Under the pieces are notes generated by a model. It was not told the DNA's origin and ran no database searches. It saw only the letters and a list, made by a program, of their open reading frames with translations. A DNA stretch of 64,000 bases from Deefgea salmonis (GTDB lineage Bacteria > Pseudomonadota > Gammaproteobacteria > Burkholderiales > Chitinibacteraceae): contig NZ_JAJAWG010000002.1 of NCBI RefSeq assembly GCF_020531905.1, forward strand, positions 477,276 to 541,275, in the 5' to 3' direction. How positions within the stretch are numbered: the first letter of the stretch is position 1; each line of letters begins with the position of its first letter. Below, in pieces: positions 1 to 6,926 of the stretch. The position numbers and the translations under genes were made by a program.

Positions 1-206
1 AAATTGGCTTAATGACCAATGGGCAAGGAGGTTGATTTGTCCTGTTAACTGAAGTTATTGCGTAAAGGTCAGTTGCCGCGTGCTTGCTGGCGCTAAATAG
101 GCGCGAGTTAGGGCGCCGAGCTTGGGCTTTTACACCAACACTTACCCTCGTTTTGGCGGTTAACTCCGCCTTTTTTTTGTTCAAAAATTGATTAATAGAG
201 ATACCC
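1..206 (+). promoter_or_regulatory. Structured leader region upstream of the TonB receptor
   Basis: No reading frame here looks coding. GC-rich inverted repeats around 88-118 (GGCGC...GCGCC) are followed by a clear intrinsic terminator at 155-178, and the receptor start codon lies only 29 bases after it. The region could be the 3' end of an upstream transcription unit or an attenuated leader of the receptor gene. No convincing Fur box was found by eye. The start of the region lies outside the window, so its identity stays open. Confidence 0.35.
155..178 (+). terminator. Intrinsic terminator
   Basis: Stem GGCGG / CCGCC with loop TTAACT, directly followed by eight T residues. It points toward the TonB receptor gene, so it either ends an upstream transcript or attenuates the receptor mRNA. 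Confidence 0.75.
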
Positions 207-2423
207 ATGCGAGATAAATCAGGCATTCGGCATTTTGCCAAATTCCCCGCAGCAGCCGCGTTGTTCAGCGCCGTTGCTGGCGGCGTTCATGCCAATGAGG
301 CGGTATTAGCGCCGGTTGAAGTGAGTGCTGAAACCAGTCAAAATGGCACTTCTAATACGTATAACGCGCCAACCGTGAGTGTAGGCCGTATGCAGCAAGA
401 TACCCTTGATGTGCCGCAATCAGTCACCACCATTACCCAAGAATTAATGCACGATCAAGACGCCAATACGGTCAAAGAAGCGCTGCGCAATGCCGTCGGC
501 GTGACTTTTAACGCTGCAGAAGGCGGCGCCAGTGGCGATGGGATTCGTATTCGTGGTTTTGGCGCTTCTAATGATTTATATCTCGATAGTTTCCGCGATG
601 CGGCGCAATACAATCGCGACACCTTTTTTATTGATTCAGTCGAAGTATTACGCGGCCCCGCGTCGATGTTGTTTGGCCGTGGTTCAACCGGCGGAGTCGT
701 CAATCAAGTGAGTAAAAAAGCCTTTAAAGGCGATTTAAACCAAGTGACCACCACTTTGGGAACCGATGCGTATTACCGCGCCGAAGGCGATTTTAATAAA
801 GCCATTAACGACAACACCGCCATTCGCTTGAATGTCATGGGGCAAAAAGCCGATAGTTTCCGCGATGGCGCCGAGATGAATCGTTGGGGCGTCGCGCCGA
901 CGGTGACCTTTGGGATTGGCGAGCCAACTCAGCTTAGCGTGATGTATTTGCATTACGAAGAAAATAACGTCCCCGATTATGGCGTGCCGTATTACCGTAA
1001 AGCGGCGTCGATTCATGGTACCGATCAGCCGATTGGCAATGTCGATCAATTTTATGGCTTACGCGACTTTGATTCAGAAGACACCGTGGCCGATATGCTG
1101 AGTTTGAATTTTCAGCATCAAATTACGCCTAATTTATTGCTAAAAAACGGCACGCGTTTGGGTAAATATCAACTTGATTTACGCGCCAGCGCACCGGGCT
1201 TGCAATTTGCCAGCCCTTCTGACGCTTTAAGCGACAGCACTAAGGTCACCCGTGGCCGTAAATTGCGGATGCGCGATCAAGAAATTATCTCCAATCAAAC
1301 CGATGTGTTGTGGGATGTAGAAACCGGCACCATCCGCCACAGCATTTTGGCGGGGATGGAATTAACGCGCGAAAAACTCACCAGCACGGGCCGCATGCAG
1401 TTAGATCTCACCGGCACGGCTAAACCCAATGACGCTGGTTTAAGACCTTGCATTATGCCGTCGACCACCGTGGGCAATCCAAGTTTAGGCGGTGCGCCCA
1501 ATTGCAGCGCACCGGTCAATACCGTGGCCGCGCATTCAACAGCCGATACAGTGGCGTTTTACTTGCAAGACATGATTGATTTAACCCCGCACTGGAAAGT
1601 GTTACTCGGCGCGCGTTACGATCATTTCAAAGCTGAAACCACCAATGAATCCTTCACCAAATTGGATGCTGCGCCCAATACTGGCCGCACTGATAATGTA
1701 TGGAGCTGGCGCACTGGCTTGATTTATCAGCCGACTGCGGTGCAATCGTATTATGTGTCGTACGGCACGTCGTTTAATCCATCGGCTGAAGCGTATTCAA
1801 CCGACCCAAAGAGCGCGCTGACCGATCCAGAAAAAAACGCCAACTACGAAATTGGTGCCAAGTTTAATTTGTACGACGGTCGTTTGGCTTTGCGCACGGC
1901 GATTTTCCGTACCGAAAAAACCAATGAACGCCAAACTGACATTGAGCCCGGTGTCGTGAAGCCGTATTTGCTGTCAGGTCGCCGTTATACCGACGGGATT
2001 GAGCTCGAAGCCGCTGGGCAGTTGAGCGCCGATTGGCAAATCTTTGCCGGTGTGGCGTTGATGGATCCGGTGATTGCCGAGATTACCAATCCACAACGCA
2101 AGTACCAAGAGGGCAATATGCCGGACAATGCGCCGCGCTATACCGCCAATTTGTGGACTACGTATCAAATCGACGGCAATTGGAAAGTCGGTGGCGGCTT
2201 TAACGCCATGGGCAAGCGCTACACCAATTTGGATAATATCGTGAACCTGCCAGGCTATGTGCGTTGGGATGCGATGGCTGAATGGAGTCACCGTGATGTC
2301 AGCGTGCAGCTCAATGTGTACAACTTATTTGATACCGACCATTACGAAGGTTTGTATCAAGGCTTCACTTTACCGGGTACTAAGCGTTCTGCCCGTTTGA
2401 GCGCCAGCTATAAGTTTAATTAA
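207..2423 (+). CDS. TonB-dependent siderophore receptor (Fiu/catecholate type)
   Basis: Outer-membrane beta-barrel receptor that imports ferric siderophores using energy from TonB-ExbBD. The 738-residue product starts with a Sec signal peptide (about residues 1-29, ending VHA). A TonB-box-like stretch follows (PVEVSAE), then a plug domain (about 60-165) with the family signatures RIRGFGAS and VEVLRGPASMLFGRG, then a barrel ending YKFN with a terminal aromatic pattern usual for outer-membrane proteins. Next downstream is a PiuC/YbiX-type hydroxylase, the partner found beside fiu in E. coli and piuA in Pseudomonas, which suggests a catecholate (Fiu/PiuA-like) substrate. Iron regulation would be expected, but no Fur box is obvious. 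The family call is firm; the exact siderophore is inferred. Confidence 0.92.
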   Translation: MRDKSGIRHFAKFPAAAALFSAVAGGVHANEAVLAPVEVSAETSQNGTSNTYNAPTVSVGRMQQDTLDVPQSVTTITQELMHDQDANTVKEALRNAVGVTFNAAEGGASGDGIRIRGFGASNDLYLDSFRDAAQYNRDTFFIDSVEVLRGPASMLFGRGSTGGVVNQVSKKAFKGDLNQVTTTLGTDAYYRAEGDFNKAINDNTAIRLNVMGQKADSFRDGAEMNRWGVAPTVTFGIGEPTQLSVMYLHYEENNVPDYGVPYYRKAASIHGTDQPIGNVDQFYGLRDFDSEDTVADMLSLNFQHQITPNLLLKNGTRLGKYQLDLRASAPGLQFASPSDALSDSTKVTRGRKLRMRDQEIISNQTDVLWDVETGTIRHSILAGMELTREKLTSTGRMQLDLTGTAKPNDAGLRPCIMPSTTVGNPSLGGAPNCSAPVNTVAAHSTADTVAFYLQDMIDLTPHWKVLLGARYDHFKAETTNESFTKLDAAPNTGRTDNVWSWRTGLIYQPTAVQSYYVSYGTSFNPSAEAYSTDPKSALTDPEKNANYEIGAKFNLYDGRLALRTAIFRTEKTNERQTDIEPGVVKPYLLSGRRYTDGIELEAAGQLSADWQIFAGVALMDPVIAEITNPQRKYQEGNMPDNAPRYTANLWTTYQIDGNWKVGGGFNAMGKRYTNLDNIVNLPGYVRWDAMAEWSHRDVSVQLNVYNLFDTDHYEGLYQGFTLPGTKRSARLSASYKFN

Positions 2424-2436
2424 GTCGTAAAACCAA

Positions 2437-2497
2437 GACAGCAAAGTCCACATCAGTCCAAATCATGGATGCGGGGCTTTGCTGTTGCTGGTTTTTA
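2437..2497 (+). terminator. Probable terminator after the TonB receptor
   Basis: A 9-bp arm ACAGCAAAG pairs with CTTTGCTGT about 30 bases further on, followed by TGCTGGTTTTT. The long loop makes it weaker than the other terminators in the window. Confidence 0.45.
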
Positions 2498-2500
2498 GTT

Positions 2501-2742
2501 GGTGTTCCGATTTTGGGTTGATGCTGTGTCGCGCTAGTTGGGCTGGGGCTTAAAACCCGTTCAAGCACACCGAGCACGAAGGGAGACGAACGGCTTCATT
2601 GTTCGGCTCACGCCACGCGAGGGAACCGCGGAGCGGGGTGCGCTCGGGTCGCCTTTCTTTTCCCCTTTTCTTTGGCGAGACAAAGAAAAGGGGTCCCCGT
2701 CGCGGACTGCGACTGTAAACACCTGTGCCGTAGGCACTTAAA
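2501..2742 (+). repeat. MITE-like element A, copy 1 (diverged)
   Basis: This fills most of the gap between the TonB receptor and the hydroxylase gene. It aligns along its length with two near-identical elements at 11509-11785 and 33822-34098, but its outer ends have decayed. The central hairpin (2662-2693) has arms CCCCTTTTCTTTG and CAAAGAAAAGGGG. Relative to the other copies one A/T pair is missing from both arms together, so the pairing is kept. A second hairpin shows an A-T to G-C exchange on both sides. Short reading frames in it are by-products. Confidence 0.8.
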
Positions 2743-2804
2743 CCCATTGGCCAGTCTTGTTGCGCTTTTGCTTGATGTTTGAAATTTGAAATCTGGAGTT
2801 TTGT

Positions 2805-3485
2805 ATGTTGTTACACATCCCCGCAGTACTTGATTTGGCAACCGTCAAAGCCTGCCGTGAGCGCTTGGATCAAGCCGATTGGTTGGATGGGCGAATTACC
2901 GCTGGCAGTCAGTCGGCTAAAGTCAAAAACAATCAGCAATTGGCCAATGATGAAGCCAATGCCGTGGCGGTGCGGGCGGTGATTTTGGCGGCGCTGGCGA
3001 ACAATGATTTGTTTTTTTCTGCCGCTTTACCCAAGCGAATTTTTCCACCGTTATTTAATCGCTATGGCCAAGGCATGGACTTTGGTATGCACGTTGATAA
3101 CGCCATGCGCCGTATTACCGACACCGGCGAATGGGTGCGATCGGACTTATCGGCAACGTTGTTTTTTTCTGATCCGGATGAATACGATGGCGGTGAATTG
3201 GTGATTGAAGACACCTATGGCGTACACGAAGTCAAACTCGCAGCCGGTGATATGGTGCTGTATCCATCGAGTAGTTTGCACCGCGTTGAGCCGATTACCC
3301 GAGGCCATCGCGTGGCGTCGTTTATGTGGCTGCAAAGTATGATTAAAGACGGTACTGAGCGCGGCTTATTGTTTGATTTGGATCGTAATATTCGTCAGTT
3401 ACGTCAAGATATGGGCGACACGGAAACGGCGATTTCAATGACTGGGATTTATCATAATTTGTTACGAAAATGGGGCGACATTTAA
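2805..3485 (+). CDS. PKHD-type Fe(II)/2-oxoglutarate hydroxylase, PiuC/YbiX family
   Basis: Predicted non-heme iron dioxygenase of 226 residues, the usual family length. The iron triad and 2-oxoglutarate arginine are visible: H96-x-D98 (MHVDNAMR), H159 and R169, in the prolyl 4-hydroxylase-like double-stranded helix. The start is supported by GGAG seven bases upstream of ATG. It follows a catecholate-type TonB receptor on the same strand, the arrangement known from fiu-ybiX and piuA-piuC, so a role in iron-siderophore use is likely; the hydroxylated substrate is not known. A 242-bp repeat element now separates the two genes, so co-transcription is doubtful. Confidence 0.9.
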   Translation: MLLHIPAVLDLATVKACRERLDQADWLDGRITAGSQSAKVKNNQQLANDEANAVAVRAVILAALANNDLFFSAALPKRIFPPLFNRYGQGMDFGMHVDNAMRRITDTGEWVRSDLSATLFFSDPDEYDGGELVIEDTYGVHEVKLAAGDMVLYPSSSLHRVEPITRGHRVASFMWLQSMIKDGTERGLLFDLDRNIRQLRQDMGDTETAISMTGIYHNLLRKWGDI

Positions 3486-3571
3486 AATTACCACGCTAAA
3501 CGGTCGCAATTACATTGAATTTTTTGGCTTTAGCCGCATCTATACAGATTATTTATAATTTGGATTGATTC

Positions 3572-4891
3572 ATGGAAGTGTTCATGCTGCTGGGGCTGAT
3601 TTTGCTAAACGGCCTATTTGCAATGTCAGAGTTGGCCTTAGTCAGCTCACGCAAAGCGCGGCTCAGTAAAATGGCAGAGGCGGGAAATAAAGGCGCTGCA
3701 GCGGCTTTAAAGCTGGCCGATGAACCGACTAAATTCATGTCTACGGTGCAAATTGGCATTACTTCGATTGGGGTGTTAAGCGGTATTGTTGGTGAATCGG
3801 TGTTGGCCGAACCGTTTGCCCTGTGGCTCATCCAATCGGGCATGCGCCCAGAATTGAGCACCACCGTCGCCACGGTATTGGTGGTGATGTCGGTGACGTA
3901 TTTCTCGATCGTGTTTGGTGAATTAGTCCCAAAGCGACTTGGACAAATCAGCCCAGAAAAAATTGCCTGCTTAATCGCTCGGCCGATTCAGTTTTTAGCG
4001 TTGATTTCACGCCCCTTTGTGCGCTTACTCACTGGCTCAACCAAAGGCGTCTTGACCTTGCTAGGGGCCGATCAAAATACCCAACAAAGCGTGACGCAAG
4101 ATGAAATCGACGCCGTGTTACACGAAGGCTCGGCGGCCGGTTTGATCGAAGAGCACGAGCACACCATGATGAAAAATGTGCTGCGTTTGGACGATAGAAA
4201 AGTGGCGTCTTTAATGGTGCCGCGCTCAGAAATGGTGGTGCTCGATTTAGATCATTCAGTCGCACAAAATATGGCGATGGTGTCTGAGGCGCGTTATTCA
4301 CGCTTTCCAGTGTGCCAAAATGGGTTAGATAATTTACTCGGTATTTTAAGTGCCAAAGACATTTTGCAAAAAATGCTCAAAGGCGAATCGATTGATTTAT
4401 CCAGTAATTTACAGCCTTGTGTGTTCGTTCCAGAAACGCTGAGCGGCCTAGAGCTACTTGATCAAATGCGCACCTCGGGCGTTGAAATGGTCTTTTTGAT
4501 CGATGAATACGGCGAAGTACAAGGCTTGGTCACATTACAAGACGTACTTGAAGTATTGACCGGTGAATTTACTACCGACGACAGCAGTGATGCGTGGGCA
4601 GTGCAGCGGGTGGATGGCTCGTGGTTGCTCGATGGTTTGATCCCGATTCCAGAGCTTAAAGATCGCTTGGCCTTGCCGACGGTGCCGGATGAAGAAAAAG
4701 GCAGTTACCACACCTTAAGCGGTTTGGTGATGCTGCTGTTGGGGCAAATGCCCAGAACCGGTGATATTGCGCAATGGGAAAACTGGCAGTTTGAAGTGGT
4801 GGATATGGATGGTCGCCGTATCGATAAAATCCTCGCCACCGAAAAACCAGCAATGCCGATTGACGTGATCAGCAGAAACAGTGATGGCTAG
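3572..4891 (+). CDS. CorC/HlyC-family (UPF0053) membrane protein with CBS domains
   Basis: A 439-residue inner-membrane protein. The N-terminal DUF21/CNNM region (about 1-190) has several membrane segments. A tandem CBS pair follows (about 205-330), then a C-terminal CorC_HlyC transporter-associated domain (about 345-425). Relatives are linked to magnesium/cobalt efflux or resistance; the older hemolysin name is not a functional claim. Its TAG stop (4889-4891) is the first three bases of a 52-bp palindromic repeat (TAGGGTATT), so insertion of that element probably set the present C-terminus. The family is certain; the transported ion is inferred. Confidence 0.85.
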   Translation: MEVFMLLGLILLNGLFAMSELALVSSRKARLSKMAEAGNKGAAAALKLADEPTKFMSTVQIGITSIGVLSGIVGESVLAEPFALWLIQSGMRPELSTTVATVLVVMSVTYFSIVFGELVPKRLGQISPEKIACLIARPIQFLALISRPFVRLLTGSTKGVLTLLGADQNTQQSVTQDEIDAVLHEGSAAGLIEEHEHTMMKNVLRLDDRKVASLMVPRSEMVVLDLDHSVAQNMAMVSEARYSRFPVCQNGLDNLLGILSAKDILQKMLKGESIDLSSNLQPCVFVPETLSGLELLDQMRTSGVEMVFLIDEYGEVQGLVTLQDVLEVLTGEFTTDDSSDAWAVQRVDGSWLLDGLIPIPELKDRLALPTVPDEEKGSYHTLSGLVMLLLGQMPRTGDIAQWENWQFEVVDMDGRRIDKILATEKPAMPIDVISRNSDG

Positions 4892-4940
4892 GGTATTGCT
4901 GTGTTTAGCTTGTAAATCAAAACCTACATAGATATACCTA
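4889..4940. repeat. Short palindromic element, copy 1
   Basis: A 52-bp imperfect inverted repeat. The left end is TAGGGTATTGCTGTG and the right end CATAGATATACCTA, which is TAGGTATATCTATG on the other strand. The first TAG is the stop codon of the CorC-like gene. It is a member of the ten-copy family described in the findings. Confidence 0.75.
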
Positions 4941-5008
4941 CTGCTTGTTGTGCTGGTTTTGCAATACAGTCTTGGATTGAAGCTGCATTGTTTTGCTCAA
5001 CGATCAAT

Positions 5009-5040
5009 GCCGCTGCGCAACTTGCGTAGCGGCTTTTTTA
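5009..5040 (+). terminator. Intrinsic terminator
   Basis: Stem GCCGCTGCGC / GCGTAGCGGC with loop AACTT and one G-T pair, followed by TTTTTT. It ends the CorC-like transcript and insulates the helicase gene. Confidence 0.85.
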
Positions 5041-5163
5041 ATTTTGCGATGCGTCTCAACATGGCCTTGCGTTGCCATTGGCAAAGTCAAACCACGATGT
5101 TTTTCATCTTGTTTTGCCCTCACTTGGTATCATGCACGACACATTCTTTGATTAAGGCCTGCT

Positions 5164-6405
5164 ATGCCCTTTAGCGTTTTGGGTTTATCGCCCGCTCTGA
5201 CCCTTGCTGCCAGCAAAAAAAAATTCCTTCAGCCTACGCCGATTCAAGCGGCGGCCATTCCGGCGATTTTACGCGGCGAGGACGTGCTGGCGCAGGCGGC
5301 GACCGGATCGGGTAAAACCGCCGCTTTTGCTTTGCCTTTATTGCAACTGGTGCAAGGCGCTGGGCGTAAGGTGTTGATTTTGGTGCCAACGCGTGAGCTG
5401 GCGATGCAAGTAGGGCAAGAAATCAAATCACTGGTACAAATGCTCGCCACGCCGATGAAAGTCGTTGCGGTATTTGGTGGCGTGTCGATCAATCCACAAA
5501 TGATGCAATTGCGCGGCCGCGCCGATGTGTTGGTGGCCACGCCGGGGCGTTTGCTCGATTTAATCGGGCAAAATGCGATTAAGCCCGAAGTCTTTACCAC
5601 GTTGGTGCTCGATGAAGCCGATCGCTTGCTGGATATGGGTTTTAGCGAAGAAATCAATCGCATTTTGGCCTTGCTACCCAGCCAGAGACAAAATTTATTA
5701 TTCTCGGCAACCTTTCCAAGCAATGTCAATGCGCTGGCCGAGGCGATTTTGCAGCAGCCAACGCGAATTTTTATTGAAAACAATGCTGAAAATCGCCCAG
5801 ATATTTTGCAGCGTGCGATTGTGGTGGATGAAGCGCAGCGTGCGGATTTATTGGTGCAGTTGATTTTAGACAGTGGCGACGCGCGGGCCTTGGTGTTTGT
5901 GGCGTCGAAAAATATCGCCGAACAATTGGCGCGCTATTTAGCCAGCGCCGGGATTAAAGCCGCGCCGTTTCATGGTGAATTTAGCCAAGGTCGGCGTAGC
6001 CAAGTCTTGGCCGAATTTAAATCCAGTAATTTGCAAGTGGTGGTGGCAACCGATTTAGCGGGGCGCGGCATTGATATTGACGACTTGCCGTGCGTGATTA
6101 ATTTTGACTTACCGCGCTCGCCCGCCGATTACACCCATCGTATTGGCCGCACTGCCCGCGCCGGTGGCAGTGGGGTGGCGATGAGCTTGGTGACGCCGCA
6201 CAGTGAGGCGCATTTTAGATTGCTGGAAAAACGCCTTGAAATGCGAATTTCACGCGAACACATCGACGGCTTTATCGCGCAAGAGCAAGCTGTTGCCGGT
6301 TCAGCTGAGGGCGGGATTAAAGGCACTCGAATGAGTAAAAAAGATAAATTACGCGCCGCAGCCGCCAGAGCACAGCAAGAAGGCGATGAAGCAGATTCAA
6401 ACTGA
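5164..6405 (+). CDS. DEAD-box ATP-dependent RNA helicase, RhlE-like
   Basis: A 413-residue RNA helicase. All core motifs are present in order: Q motif (FLQPTPIQ), motif I AATGSGKT (about 45-52), Ia PTRELAMQ, DEAD (about 149-152), SAT (about 181-183), and in the second RecA-like domain ATDLAGRGIDI and HRIGRTARAG. The C-terminal tail is short and Lys/Arg-rich (about residues 380-413), typical of RhlE/SrmB-type enzymes active in ribosome assembly or RNA decay. The start ATG is at 5164; the sequence begins directly with a PFSVLGLSP segment as in RhlE. Which of the several paralogues of this family it is cannot be settled from one window. Confidence 0.88.
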   Translation: MPFSVLGLSPALTLAASKKKFLQPTPIQAAAIPAILRGEDVLAQAATGSGKTAAFALPLLQLVQGAGRKVLILVPTRELAMQVGQEIKSLVQMLATPMKVVAVFGGVSINPQMMQLRGRADVLVATPGRLLDLIGQNAIKPEVFTTLVLDEADRLLDMGFSEEINRILALLPSQRQNLLFSATFPSNVNALAEAILQQPTRIFIENNAENRPDILQRAIVVDEAQRADLLVQLILDSGDARALVFVASKNIAEQLARYLASAGIKAAPFHGEFSQGRRSQVLAEFKSSNLQVVVATDLAGRGIDIDDLPCVINFDLPRSPADYTHRIGRTARAGGSGVAMSLVTPHSEAHFRLLEKRLEMRISREHIDGFIAQEQAVAGSAEGGIKGTRMSKKDKLRAAAARAQQEGDEADSN

Positions 6406-6548
6406 CCGTAGTGTGTTGGGGAGTTTTAGGCTGAAAATAAAGCACCGACAGTCCAATTAAATCGCACCGTTGAGCGCTATTTAGTCCGACTTCAATCGGT
6501 GAGCGCGCTATAGCTTAAAACTGGCTCAATAGATAAAGGAGTAGGACG

Positions 6549-6689
6549 ATGAAAATCTGCTTAATGCTCGCCTTGGCGTTGACTTTTGCCGTGAGCGCAG
6601 TCCGCGCCGCTGAAATGGAATACGCCGCGCCGTCGGCCGCCGAGCAAGCCAATGAAGCGGCTAAACACGCCGGTTCAATGGGCAGTTAA
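6549..6689 (+). CDS. Small exported peptide, 46 residues, unknown function
   Basis: A short open frame with a strong ribosome site (AAAGGAG seven bases before ATG) and an intrinsic terminator about 50 bases downstream, so it looks like a complete small gene. The product begins with a basic residue and a hydrophobic stretch (MKICLMLALALTFAVSAVRA), a good Sec signal peptide cut after VRA. That leaves a mature peptide of about 26 residues rich in Ala and Glu, ending HAGSMGS. Cys4 is too near the start to be a lipobox. No family is recognised. Codon use resembles the neighbours. Confidence 0.6.
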   Translation: MKICLMLALALTFAVSAVRAAEMEYAAPSAAEQANEAAKHAGSMGS

Positions 6690-6736
6690 ACTGCCGCTAC
6701 GGTTCACGTTAACGCATTGCGTCTTAAATCAACAAC

Positions 6737-6762
6737 AGAGCACCTTCGGGTGCTCTTTTTTT
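6737..6762 (+). terminator. Intrinsic terminator
   Basis: Stem AGAGCACC / GGTGCTCT with a TTCG tetraloop followed by six T residues. It ends the 46-residue peptide gene. Confidence 0.9.
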
Positions 6763-6926
6763 ATGGTTGCGTTTGGCGCGCCCTGGTTTGCTTACGGCAT
6801 CAGGCGGTGCGGGCAAGGCGCATCTTTGATGCCGAGCCAATGGGGGTGTGTCATATAAATTTGATTTGCCCGTGATAAAACTTCAATACATCTAGACGAC
6901 GATGCTGACTTTAAAAGGAGAAGTGC

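Noticed and set aside
179..206. Fur box before the TonB receptor
   Set aside because: The AT-rich stretch has no convincing 19-bp inverted repeat of the GATAATGATAATCATTATC type.
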